32,085 nt of DNA. It comes from Thermoactinospora rubra. Lineage in GTDB: Bacteria > Actinomycetota > Actinomycetes > Streptosporangiales > Streptosporangiaceae. The notes under the pieces were generated by a model that was not told where the DNA came from, ran no database searches, and saw nothing but the letters and a program-made list of their open reading frames with translations. Position numbers and translations under genes: made by a program. The DNA lies in NCBI RefSeq assembly GCF_002093975.1, contig NZ_KZ084333.1, positions 93,511 to 125,595 of the forward strand, read 5' to 3'. This document shows positions 1 through 6,966 of this stretch, piece after piece (position 1 is the stretch's first letter; the number at the start of each line of letters is the position of its first letter).

Positions 1-3
1 GAC

Positions 4-1074
4 ATGCGCGACTTCGCCCGGGCGGCCGTCGCGGGGATCGGCATGACGGCGCTGACCAGGCGGTCCGGCCGCACCGAGCTGGCGCTGGCGCTGGAGGCGT
101 GCCGGGCGGCCTGCGCGGACGCCGGGATCGCGCCCGCCGAGGTCGACGGGATCCTGAGCTACCACCTGGGGGACTCCGCGCTCGCCGTCCAGGTCGCCAG
201 GGCGCTGGGGATCGCCGAGCTCGGCTGGCACGACGACGTCTGGGGCGGCGGCACGCAGGCGGCCTCCCTCCTGGGGGAGGCGGCCATGCTCGTCTGCGGC
301 GGCCTGGCGCGCAACGTCCTGGTCTACCGTGCGCTGAACGGGCGCTCCGGCCGCCGCATGACCACCCTCTCGACCGGTCCCCAGGAGCTTTTCACCCTCC
401 CGTACGGCATGGCCGGCCCGCTCCCGCTGTTCGCCCTGGCCGCCACCCGCTACCTCCACGACACGGGCCTGACCGAGGAGCACCTGCACGCCGTCGTCGC
501 CCAGTCGCGGGACAACGCGCGCGCCAACCCCCGCGCCGTCCGGCGCGACCCCCTGAGCCTGGAGGAGTACCTGGCCAAGCCGTACGTCTGCACCCCGCTG
601 CGCACCGCCGACTGCTGCCAGGAGACCGACGGCGCCTGCGCCCTGCTGGTCAGCGGCGTCCTGGACGGGCCGCGCGTCAGGGCGGTGGTGCGCGGGGGCG
701 GGCCCGGCTGCTCGACCATGGACGTCGCCCCGGACGTGTCGGCGATCTTCTCCGCGTATGTCGCGCCCCGGCTGTGGGAGGCGTCCGGCGCCAGGCCCGC
801 CGACGTGGACGCCGCCCTGCTGTATGACGCCTACTCCTGGCTGGTGCCGCGCCAGCTGACCGACTTCGGCCTGACCGACGACCCCGGCGGCTACCTGCTG
901 GAGCGCCGTCACGCCTGGGTCAACCCGCACGGCGGGCTGCTGTCGGAGGGCTACGTGCACGGGCTCAACAACGTGGCGCAGGCCGTACGGGAGCTGCGGG
1001 CCGGGCGCGGGCTCGCGCTGGTGACCGGCTTCGGCGGCTCGTACGGCAGCGCCGCACTTCTAGAAATGTCCTGA
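4..1074 (+). CDS. Thiolase-fold lipid-transfer protein (SCP-x/Ltp type)
   Basis: 356 aa. The N-terminus (VAGIGMTALTRRSGRTE) and the C-terminal stretch around NPHGGLLSEGYVHGLNN are typical of the non-condensing thiolase-like 'lipid transfer protein' family, whose Ltp members act on CoA-linked steroid or fatty acyl side chains, often as retro-aldolases with a DUF35 partner. The segment where a true thiolase carries its nucleophilic cysteine reads GGGTQAASLLGEAAM, with no cysteine, so classical thiolysis is unlikely. The ATG at 4 gives the normal family N-terminus, but only three bases lie before it, so the upstream context and RBS cannot be judged. A link to the steroid genes at the right end of the window is possible but is inference. 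The stop codon lies inside a 17-bp tandem repeat. Confidence 0.75.
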   Translation: MRDFARAAVAGIGMTALTRRSGRTELALALEACRAACADAGIAPAEVDGILSYHLGDSALAVQVARALGIAELGWHDDVWGGGTQAASLLGEAAMLVCGGLARNVLVYRALNGRSGRRMTTLSTGPQELFTLPYGMAGPLPLFALAATRYLHDTGLTEEHLHAVVAQSRDNARANPRAVRRDPLSLEEYLAKPYVCTPLRTADCCQETDGACALLVSGVLDGPRVRAVVRGGGPGCSTMDVAPDVSAIFSAYVAPRLWEASGARPADVDAALLYDAYSWLVPRQLTDFGLTDDPGGYLLERRHAWVNPHGGLLSEGYVHGLNNVAQAVRELRAGRGLALVTGFGGSYGSAALLEMS

Positions 1075-1094
1075 AATTAGAAACGTCCTGAAAT
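1061..1094. repeat. Tandem 17-bp direct repeat (two copies)
   Basis: Two abutting copies, TAGAAATGTCCTGAAAT (1061-1077) and TAGAAACGTCCTGAAAT (1078-1094), differ at one base. The first copy supplies the last codons and stop of the thiolase-like gene. The second lies about 30 bp before the sigma-factor start. The block is AT-richer than its surroundings. It could be a regulator or sigma-factor site for the next operon, or a simple duplication. Confidence 0.8.
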
Positions 1095-1123
1095 GCTTCC
1101 CCCATCCGCGACATGGATGGAAC

Positions 1124-1660
1124 GTGAGGACAGAAACCGACAGGGCGAGGTTCGAGGCGGTCTACACCGACACCTACGACCAGATCCTCGGCTACGCCGT
1201 CCGCCGCTGCGAGCGGCCGGAGGACGCCGCGGACGTCGTCGCCGAGACCTACGCGATCGCCTGGCGCCGCCTGGACCGGCTCCCCGAGGGCGACGAGGCG
1301 CGGCTGTGGCTGTACGGCGTGGCGCGCAACGTGCTGGCCAACCACCGCCGCGGCCGGCTCAGACGCGAGCGGGTCGCCGAGCTGACCGCCGAGATCGCCG
1401 ACGTCTACGCCGGGACGTCCGGCGGCGACGGCGTGGAGTTCCGCGACATCGCCCGCGCCTTCCGCGAGCTGTCGGACGGCGACCGCGAGCTGCTGTCCCT
1501 GGTCGCCTGGGAGGGGCTGGACCACGCCCAGCTCGCCAAGGTGCTGGACATCTCGCGCAACGCCGTACGCATCCGCCTGCACCGGGCACGCAGGCGCTTC
1601 GCCAAGGCCCTGGCCCGTGGCGGGGTCACCGTCAACCACGTCGTGATGGAGTCGCTGTGA
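1124..1660 (+). CDS. RNA polymerase sigma factor, sigma-70/ECF type
   Basis: 178 aa with only sigma regions 2 and 4, as in ECF sigma factors. Region 2 spans roughly residues 10-75 (YTDTYDQILGYAVRR, then the DVVAETYAIAWRRLD core-binding helix and a WLYGVARNVLANHRR segment). Region 4 spans roughly 108-165 (LSDGDRELLSLVAWEGLDHAQLAKVLDIS, then a recognition helix NAVRIRLHRARRRF). The start chosen is GTG at 1124, just after a GGATGG element; it gives a normal N-terminus. The stop codon overlaps the GTG of the next gene in a GTGA motif, so the two are translationally coupled. Its target promoters are unknown. Confidence 0.88.
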   Translation: MRTETDRARFEAVYTDTYDQILGYAVRRCERPEDAADVVAETYAIAWRRLDRLPEGDEARLWLYGVARNVLANHRRGRLRRERVAELTAEIADVYAGTSGGDGVEFRDIARAFRELSDGDRELLSLVAWEGLDHAQLAKVLDISRNAVRIRLHRARRRFAKALARGGVTVNHVVMESL

Positions 1661-2526
1661 GCATCGACAAGCTCGCCAGAGTGCGAGACGAGGACCTGAG
1701 GGGCGCGGCGTCCGGCGCGGGGGCGCGGGCGCTGCTGAACGCGGTCGTCGCGGAGGAACCGGCGCCGGAGCGCCGCCGCCCGCGCCGGGTGGTCCGCTGG
1801 GTGGCCGTCGCCGCCGTGGCCACCGCCGTCGCGGTCGCCGCGCCCATTGTGATCGGGCACGAGCCGACCTCCTACGCCAACTCGGCGATGGAGATCGTGC
1901 GGGAGGGCGACCACTGGGTGGGCCGCATCACCGACCCCTACGCCAACCCCGAGAGGTTCGCGGAGGTCTTCCGCGCGGTCGGCCTGGACGTGCGGCTGGA
2001 GCTCGCGCCCTCCTCCCCGCGCAGCATCGGCAGGGTGTTCCAGACCGGAGGCGCCCACACCCCGGAGGGCGGCTTCACCTACGTCGGCACCGATCCGGAG
2101 AACTGCGACGCCCTCGAGCCCGGCTGCGCGATGGTCGTCAAGCTGCCCGTCGACACATCCGGCCGGTTCTTCGTCAAGATGGGCCGCCCCGCCAAGCCGG
2201 GGGAGGACTACCAGGACCACGCCGACGCGACCCGCAAGGGCGGCCAGCTGGAGGGCTTGCGCGTCGACGAGAAGACCGTCGGCGAGGTCCTCCCCGAGAT
2301 CCGCGGGCGCGGCCTGGAAGTGGTCTTCCAGATCATCGACCCCAACCCGGACGGCGACGGCTTCGGCGTCGACCCGGGCAAGCAGTCCACCCCGGTCGGG
2401 GACCACTGGATCGTCTGGGACGCCGAGGAGGCCCGCAAGGGGGCGGTCCGCCTGCTGGTCAGCGAGCACCGCCTGGACAAGAACCCGGTGTACGGCGGGC
2501 CGAAGCCCCAGGACTCCGGCGACTAG
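1657..2526 (+). CDS. Single-pass membrane protein, possible partner of the sigma factor
   Basis: 289 aa from the GTG at 1657, overlapping the sigma-factor stop by 3 bp. Residues 1-45 are short, charged and cytoplasmic. Residues about 46-66 form one hydrophobic helix (VAVAAVATAVAVAAPIVIG). The remaining roughly 220 residues would be extracytoplasmic and include FRAVGLDVRLELAPSSP, two cysteines in NCDALEPGC and a long acidic tail. Gene order and topology match sigma-coupled membrane proteins such as anti-sigma factors. I do not see a zinc anti-sigma motif (HxxxCxxC), however, and do not recognise the family, so the anti-sigma role is inference from position only. Confidence 0.7.
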   Translation: MSIDKLARVRDEDLRGAASGAGARALLNAVVAEEPAPERRRPRRVVRWVAVAAVATAVAVAAPIVIGHEPTSYANSAMEIVREGDHWVGRITDPYANPERFAEVFRAVGLDVRLELAPSSPRSIGRVFQTGGAHTPEGGFTYVGTDPENCDALEPGCAMVVKLPVDTSGRFFVKMGRPAKPGEDYQDHADATRKGGQLEGLRVDEKTVGEVLPEIRGRGLEVVFQIIDPNPDGDGFGVDPGKQSTPVGDHWIVWDAEEARKGAVRLLVSEHRLDKNPVYGGPKPQDSGD

Positions 2527-2571
2527 GGCGCGTTTCGATCGGCACCGGCGTCTGTGCGCCATCCTGACGAT

Positions 2572-2682
2572 TCACACCCGGGGGAGGGCCGCGGCGTCGA
2601 TGTCGCGGACCTCCAGGACGCGGCGGGGCGCGCCGCCGCGGGCCACCGCGATCATCGCCCGTCCCAACAGGATGGCCTTCAT
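2572..2682 (-). pseudogene. 5' stub of a zinc/quinone-type dehydrogenase
   Basis: A 36-codon frame whose ATG (2682-2680) overlaps the SDR stop in an ATGA motif. It begins MKAILLGRAM and continues GAPRRVLEVRDIDAAALPRV before a stop. That resembles the first ~35 residues of medium-chain (MDR) quinone reductases and alcohol dehydrogenases, which usually start MKAI..., followed by GGPEVLEVRDVD and a proline-rich turn. The rest of such an enzyme (about 290 residues) is absent, and the following 45 bp to the sigma-operon end show nothing recognisable. It may still be translated as a short peptide by coupling to the SDR. The match is by eye and short. Confidence 0.4.
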
Positions 2683-3611
2683 GCCCGACGGCCCGTTGCC
2701 GTGGCGCTGGACAGGTCGGGGAAGGTGACGCCGGTCATCTCCTCGGAGACGCTCCACAGCCGGCGGGCGCTGTCCGGGTCGCTGGCCGCGGCCGTCCTGC
2801 CGACCAGCGTCGGCGCGCCGCGCACCTCGCCGAAGCCGTCGGGGCCGACATAGCCGGCGCCGGGCAGGTCCTGGGTCGCGGCGTACAGCGTCGGCAGCGC
2901 GCCGGCCCTGCTGTCCTGGGCCAGCACCCGGTTGCCCACCAGGCTCAGGGCGCGGCGCAGGGGGTTGGCGTCACGGCCCTGGAGGTTGGTGGCGGACCAG
3001 CCGGGGTGTGCGGCGAGGGCGCGCACGGGTGAGCCCACCGCCGTGAGCCGGCGCTGCAGTTCCAGGGTGAACAGCAGATTGGCCAGCTTGGACTGGCTGT
3101 AGGCCTTGGTGGGGGTGTACTCGCCGCTCAGGTTCAGGTTGTCGAAGTGGATCCGGGCGCCGGGCGCCTTGTGCATGAGGGACGACACCGTCACCACGCG
3201 GTCGGTGATGAACGGCAGCAGCAGGTTGGTCAGGGCGAAGTGGCCGAGGTGGTTGGTGCCGAACTGCGTCTCGAAGCCGTCCTTGGTACGGGATTCCGGG
3301 ATGTTCATGACCCCCGCGTTGTTGATCAGCAGGTCGAGGTCGCCCTCCCAGGAGGCGGCGAACTCGCGCACGGAGGCCAGGTCGGCCAGATCCAGACGCC
3401 GCACCTCCACGGTGCCGCGGGCGTGCCGGACGGTGTCGGCGGCGGCCTGGCCGCGTCCGACGTCCCGGACGGCGAGGACGACATGCGCACCGGCCCGGGC
3501 CAGGGCGTCGACGGTGGCGAGGCCCAGCCCGCTGTTGGCCCCGGTGACGACAGCTGTGCGTCCCGTCTGATCGGGCATGGCGGTGGCGTTCCAGGTTGAT
3601 GTCTTGGGCAT
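2679..3611 (-). CDS. Short-chain dehydrogenase/reductase (SDR)
   Basis: 310 aa NAD(P)-dependent oxidoreductase of the classical SDR fold. Visible motifs are the nucleotide-binding TGANSGLG (residues 23-30), NNAG, the catalytic serine in TVSSLMHK and the YSQSK (YxxxK) active site. It resembles the actinobacterial SDRs that begin with W followed by MPDQTGRTAVVTGANSG. The start at 3611 is supported by this N-terminus and by a promoter ending 6 nt upstream (TTGACA, 17 nt, TACATT), which would give a leaderless mRNA; an in-frame TTG-type extension further upstream would cross that promoter. The gene is divergent from a TetR regulator and almost certainly its target. The substrate is unknown. Confidence 0.88.
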   Translation of the reverse strand: MPKTSTWNATAMPDQTGRTAVVTGANSGLGLATVDALARAGAHVVLAVRDVGRGQAAADTVRHARGTVEVRRLDLADLASVREFAASWEGDLDLLINNAGVMNIPESRTKDGFETQFGTNHLGHFALTNLLLPFITDRVVTVSSLMHKAPGARIHFDNLNLSGEYTPTKAYSQSKLANLLFTLELQRRLTAVGSPVRALAAHPGWSATNLQGRDANPLRRALSLVGNRVLAQDSRAGALPTLYAATQDLPGAGYVGPDGFGEVRGAPTLVGRTAAASDPDSARRLWSVSEEMTGVTFPDLSSATATGRRA

Positions 3612-3616
3612 GTCCT

Positions 3617-3663
3617 CAATGTAGACAATGCCAACAATGTTGTCAATGACTACAATGTTGGCA
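3617..3663. promoter_or_regulatory. Divergent SDR/TetR promoters with five CAATG iterons at 9-bp period
   Basis: CAATG occurs at 3617, 3626, 3635, 3644 and 3653, each exactly 9 bp apart. On the minus strand the SDR promoter lies inside the array: -35 TTGACA (3646-3641), 17-nt spacer, -10 TACATT (3623-3618), 6 nt to the ATG. On the plus strand a TetR promoter begins right after it: TTGGCA (3658-3663), 16-nt spacer, TAGGCT (3680-3685), 7 nt to the ATG at 3693. An inverted repeat ATGCCAACA (3628-3636) / TGTTGGCAT (3656-3664) is superimposed. The array is the likely operator of the adjacent TetR protein, occupying the SDR promoter. Confidence 0.75.
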
Positions 3664-3692
3664 TCGATTACATGAGCGATAGGCTGGCTGAC

Positions 3693-4295
3693 ATGCGGAC
3701 TCGTCGTTACCACCACGGAGACCTGCGTGCCGCGCTGCTGACACGGGCCGAGCAGACGTTGCGCGAGAAGGGCCCGGGCGCGCTGTCACTGCGGGAGCTG
3801 GCCCGTGACATCGGTGTCAGCCACGCCGCGCCGAGTCGGCATTTCAAGGACAAGCAGGAGCTCCTGGACGCCCTGGCCCTGGCGGGGTTCGAGCGTCTCA
3901 ACCGGCACCTGTCGGCCGCGATCGAAGGGGCGGGCGACTCGTTCGCCGACCAGGTCGCCGCTCTCGCCCGCGCCTACGTGGAGTTCGCCACGGCCAACGC
4001 CGAGCTGCTGGACCTCATGTACTCGATCAAGCACGACCCCGCCGCGTCGGAGGCCCTCGTCGCGGCCGGGCAGAAGATGGCGGCGCTGGCCGTGGAGCCG
4101 ATCGTCACCGGTCAGCGACGTGGCGAGGTGCGCCAGGGCTCGGTGGAGCGCATCGGCATGCCGGTGTTCGCCACCTTGCACGGCTACGTCAGCCTCGTCG
4201 CGCGCGGCCTGCTCCCCGAGGAGGCGGCCGAGACGGGTCTCGACGACGTCATCGCCTACGTCCTGCGGGGCTGCGCCGCGGACGACGCGGGCTAG
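3693..4295 (+). CDS. TetR/AcrR-family repressor (WHG-type C-terminal domain)
   Basis: 200 aa. The N-terminal helix-turn-helix (about residues 25-50) reads GALSLRELARDIGVSHAAPSRHFKDKQELLDALA. The start RRYHHGDLRAALL is the usual one for TetR proteins with the WHG C-terminal domain, consistent here with GYVSLVARGLLPEE. I prefer ATG 3693 over ATG 3672 because a TTGGCA/TAGGCT promoter ends 7 nt before 3693 and there is no ribosome-binding site before either; the mRNA would be leaderless. It is divergent from the SDR gene and likely represses it and itself through the CAATG array. The ligand is unknown. It converges on the next gene with only 5 bp between stops. Confidence 0.85.
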   Translation: MRTRRYHHGDLRAALLTRAEQTLREKGPGALSLRELARDIGVSHAAPSRHFKDKQELLDALALAGFERLNRHLSAAIEGAGDSFADQVAALARAYVEFATANAELLDLMYSIKHDPAASEALVAAGQKMAALAVEPIVTGQRRGEVRQGSVERIGMPVFATLHGYVSLVARGLLPEEAAETGLDDVIAYVLRGCAADDAG

Positions 4296-4300
4296 ACGAC

Positions 4301-5197
4301 TTAGGACTCACTCGTCCAGCCGCATTCGCGGGTGAAGCGGGCGTGGCGGGCCGCCGCCTCGGCCGGCGGCAGCAGCTCGCGCGCCGCCAGCCAGGCGGCG
4401 GCCCCCGCGCCGTCGCCCGCCGTGCCGGGCCGGTGCTCGGCGAGCAGGTCCAGGACCGCCCGCCGCACCGGCCCCTCGCGCGTCAGCACGCTCCCGGCCA
4501 GCACGACCGGCGTCCCCGGAACGTGGACCTCGGCGAGCGTGCGCGCCAGCCGGGCCGCGGCCTCTTCGGCGATTTCGACGGCCACGGGGTCGGGCACCGC
4601 CGCGCTGACCAGCGGCGCCAGCTCGGCCAGCGCCAGCGGGGGACGGGCCTGGACCGCCGCCGGGACCTCCTCGGGCGTCCGGACGCCCAGGTGGCGCAGC
4701 ACCAGCTCGGCCAGCGGTCCCCGGGCGCCGCGCACCACCGCCCTGGCCGCGCGCCGCCCGATCCAGAAGGCCGACCCCTCGTCGCCGAGCTGCCAGCCGT
4801 GGCCGTCGGCCGTTCGCGTGACCTCGTGGTCAATAATTTTCGCCGCTATCGCGCCCGTGCCCGAGATCAGCACCGTGCCGGACGGCCGAGCCGTACCGGC
4901 CGCGAAGGCCACCGCCACGTCGCCCACCACCCGGGGCGGCACCGGGAAGTCCCGCCACAGCTCCTCCGTCGCGGCGGTCAGCCCGGCCAGCCCCACGCTG
5001 GCCGCCTTCACCTCCCGCGGGTTCACCGAGGTCAGCGCCTCCCGGACGGCCCGGCCCAGGTTGGCGGCGGCCTGCCGGGGATCCACCGCGGGATTGCCGG
5101 GGCCCGCGCGCCCGCGTCCCGCCACCTCACCGGACAGCGTCGCCACCACGGCGCGGGAGGACGTGCCGCCCGCGTCCACGCCCAAGACCAAGGTCAT
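4301..5197 (-). CDS. BadF/BadG-type kinase, probable N-acetylglucosamine kinase (cassette 1)
   Basis: 298 aa of the ASKHA fold. The ATP-binding phosphate-1 loop is LGVDAGGTSSR (residues 5-15); a second loop reads VLISGTGAIAAK and is followed by GWQLGDEGSAFWIGRRA, a region typical of the eukaryotic-type NAGK / bacterial MurK subgroup of the BadF/BcrA family. These enzymes phosphorylate GlcNAc and sometimes MurNAc at O6. ATG 5197 is preferred to a TTG at 5212 because the protein then starts MTLVLGVDAGG, and a promoter (TTGGCA, 17 nt, GATAAT) ends 7 nt upstream; no Shine-Dalgarno sequence is present, so the mRNA is probably leaderless. It is divergent from the RpiR regulator. The kinase of cassette 2 is its paralogue. 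GlcNAc versus MurNAc specificity is not decided by sequence. Confidence 0.82.
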   Translation of the reverse strand: MTLVLGVDAGGTSSRAVVATLSGEVAGRGRAGPGNPAVDPRQAAANLGRAVREALTSVNPREVKAASVGLAGLTAATEELWRDFPVPPRVVGDVAVAFAAGTARPSGTVLISGTGAIAAKIIDHEVTRTADGHGWQLGDEGSAFWIGRRAARAVVRGARGPLAELVLRHLGVRTPEEVPAAVQARPPLALAELAPLVSAAVPDPVAVEIAEEAAARLARTLAEVHVPGTPVVLAGSVLTREGPVRRAVLDLLAEHRPGTAGDGAGAAAWLAARELLPPAEAAARHARFTRECGWTSES

Positions 5198-5201
5198 GTC
5201 A

Positions 5202-5250
5202 AAAATTATCAACTAGACCCTTGACGCTGCCAAGTCTTGAGCATAATTTT
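5202..5250. promoter_or_regulatory. Overlapping divergent promoters with paired AAAATTAT operator boxes
   Basis: Plus strand: TTGACG (5221-5226), 17 nt, TAATTT (5244-5249), then 6 nt to the rpiR ATG. Minus strand: TTGGCA (5233-5228), 17 nt, GATAAT (5210-5205), then 7 nt to the kinase ATG. Each -10 box lies in one arm of an inverted repeat, AAAATTAT (5202-5209) and ATAATTTT (5243-5250). The arm centres are 41 bp apart, close to four helical turns. This is the obvious candidate operator for the adjacent RpiR protein. Both transcripts would be leaderless. The plus-strand half recurs at cassette 2 (12422-12451). Confidence 0.72.
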
Positions 5251-5255
5251 CACCC

Positions 5256-6125
5256 ATGGATCTGCTGACCCGGATCGGAGCCGAGCGGCCCGACATGCCG
5301 GAGGCGCTGCGCAAGGTGGCCGAGGTGATCCTCGACGACCCCGCGGAGGCCGCCCGGCTGACGATCGTGGACCTGGCCGAGCGCAGCGGCACGTCCACGG
5401 CGACGGTCACCCGGTTCTGCCGCGCCCTGGGGTTCGGCGGCTACGCCGAGCTCCGCGTCACGATCGCCGCCGAGACCGGCCGGGCCGCCCGGCGGCACTG
5501 GGACACCGACATCGGCCAGGAGATCCTGCCGACCGACGGGCTGGAGCGCGTGCTCGGCGTGGTGTCCAACAGCGACATCCGGCTCATCCAGGAGACCTCC
5601 GCCCAGCTGGACCTGGGCACCGTGGAGAAGGCCGCCCAGGCCATCTCGCGCGCCTCGCGGGTGCTGCTGTTCGGCGTGGCCAGCAGCGCGGCGGTCGCCA
5701 AGGAGATGGAGTACCGCCTGCAGCGCATCCGCGTCCCCACCTGGAGCAGGTCCGACGCGCACAGCGCTCTCACCGACGCCGCGCTGCTGGCCGACGGCGA
5801 CGTGGCCATCGGCATCTCGCACAGCGGCAGGACCCGCGAGGTCATCGAGGTGCTGGCCGAGGCGGGCAGCCACGGCGCGATCACCGTCGCCGTCACCTCG
5901 CACCCGCGCTCGCCGCTGGCGGAGGTGGCCGAGCTCGTGCTCACCACCGCCGGCCGGGAGACCACCTTCCGCGGCGACGGCTTCGCCGCCATCCACTCCC
6001 AGCTGCTCGTCCTGGACGTCGTCTACGTCGCGGTCGCGCAGCGCACCTACGAGCGCACGAAGCAGGCGTTCGACCTGACGGTCCAGGCCGTCGCCGGACA
6101 CCGGCTGCCCGAGGGAGACAAGTAA
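5256..6125 (+). CDS. RpiR/MurR-family regulator with SIS domain (cassette 1)
   Basis: 289 aa. The N-terminal RpiR helix-turn-helix domain occupies about residues 1-77 (DLAERSGTSTATVTRFCRALGF is the DNA-reading part, residues 39-60). The C-terminal SIS domain (about 115-265) reads SRVLLFGVASSAAVAKEM, GDVAIGISHSGRTREVIEV and ITVAVTSHPRSPLAE, and would bind a phosphosugar. RpiR proteins commonly regulate sugar-phosphate or MurNAc/GlcNAc genes in response to the phosphorylated sugar. The ATG at 5256 lies 6 nt after a TAATTT -10 box, so translation is probably leaderless. It is followed by the SIS gene with an AAGGAG site overlapping its own stop. Its paralogue at 12551 has the same length. Confidence 0.9.
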   Translation: MDLLTRIGAERPDMPEALRKVAEVILDDPAEAARLTIVDLAERSGTSTATVTRFCRALGFGGYAELRVTIAAETGRAARRHWDTDIGQEILPTDGLERVLGVVSNSDIRLIQETSAQLDLGTVEKAAQAISRASRVLLFGVASSAAVAKEMEYRLQRIRVPTWSRSDAHSALTDAALLADGDVAIGISHSGRTREVIEVLAEAGSHGAITVAVTSHPRSPLAEVAELVLTTAGRETTFRGDGFAAIHSQLLVLDVVYVAVAQRTYERTKQAFDLTVQAVAGHRLPEGDK

Positions 6126-6133
6126 GGAGACAA

Positions 6134-6913
6134 GTGACGACGGACCCGTACTTAACCCACCAGGCCTGGGGCCCGGACTCCTACGCCGGGCACATCGCCG
6201 ACCTGATCGCCGACATCCCCCGCACCCAGGCCGAGCCCATCCGGCGGGCCGCCACGCTGATCGGCCGGGCCCTCGACAACGGCGGCATCGTCCAGGCCTT
6301 CGGATCCGGCCACTCCGAGGCCGTCGCCATGGAGCTCGCCGGACGCGCCGGCGGCCTGGTCCCCACCAACCGGCTCGCGCTGCGCGACATCGTCCTGTAC
6401 GGCGGAGCGGACCGGGCCATCCTCGACCGCTACGACCTCGAACGCGACCCCGCGATCGCGCACGAGATCCTCCAGGCGGCCCCCGTCCACGAGGCCGACC
6501 TGTTCGTCGTCATCTCCAGCTCGGGCGTCAACGGCGTCGTCGTCGAGCTGGCCACCCTGGTCAAGGACCGCGGTCACGACCTGATCGCGATCACCTCCCG
6601 CGCGCACAGCTCGGCCGTGCCGGCCAGGCACCCCTCCGGACGCAAGCTGAGCGACCTCGCCGACGTCGTGCTCGACAACCGGGCCCCGTACGGCGACGCC
6701 GTCCTGCCCCTCCCCGACGGCGGCGCCGTGGGCGCCGTCTCGACCATCACCTCGGCCCTGCTCGTCCAGCTCGTGGTCGCCCAGGTCGTGGCCGACCAGC
6801 TGGCGGCCGGGCGCGTCCCGCCCGTCTACCTGTCGGCCAACGTCCCCGGCGGCGACGAGCACAACCTCCGGCTCGAGGCCCGCTACGCCGGCCGCCTGCG
6901 CCGCGGCGCCTGA
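6134..6913 (+). CDS. Small SIS-domain (sugar isomerase-fold) protein (cassette 1)
   Basis: 259 aa from GTG 6134, preceded by AAGGAG (6124-6129) overlapping the rpiR stop. It is a stand-alone SIS-fold protein: FGSGHSEA at residues 56-63 is the phosphosugar loop, followed by SSSGVNG, KDRGHDLIAITS and, near the C-terminus, LSANVPGGDEHN. It belongs to the 'sugar isomerase domain' group (UPF0309-like), not to the longer MurQ etherases. From memory, a Streptomyces SIS protein called NagS has been reported to dehydrate GlcNAc-6-phosphate; membership in that group would fit the kinase next door but needs a homology test. Alternatives are an isomerase, a lactyl-ether hydrolase or a sensory phosphosugar-binding protein. 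Confidence 0.82.
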   Translation: MTTDPYLTHQAWGPDSYAGHIADLIADIPRTQAEPIRRAATLIGRALDNGGIVQAFGSGHSEAVAMELAGRAGGLVPTNRLALRDIVLYGGADRAILDRYDLERDPAIAHEILQAAPVHEADLFVVISSSGVNGVVVELATLVKDRGHDLIAITSRAHSSAVPARHPSGRKLSDLADVVLDNRAPYGDAVLPLPDGGAVGAVSTITSALLVQLVVAQVVADQLAAGRVPPVYLSANVPGGDEHNLRLEARYAGRLRRGA

Positions 6914-6966
6914 TCCTCGCAACACCCCCCAACGCCGTCTTCGGCATGCCTACGAGGAGAAGCACC

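Noticed and set aside
3617..3663. CRISPR or plasmid-type iteron origin
   Set aside because: The CAATG period is 9 bp, too short for CRISPR; there is no rep gene, and the array coincides with clear promoters.
3612..3716. N-terminal extension of the SDR to 3716
   Set aside because: It would translate the CAATG array and promoter; SDR homology starts at about MPKTSTWN (3611).
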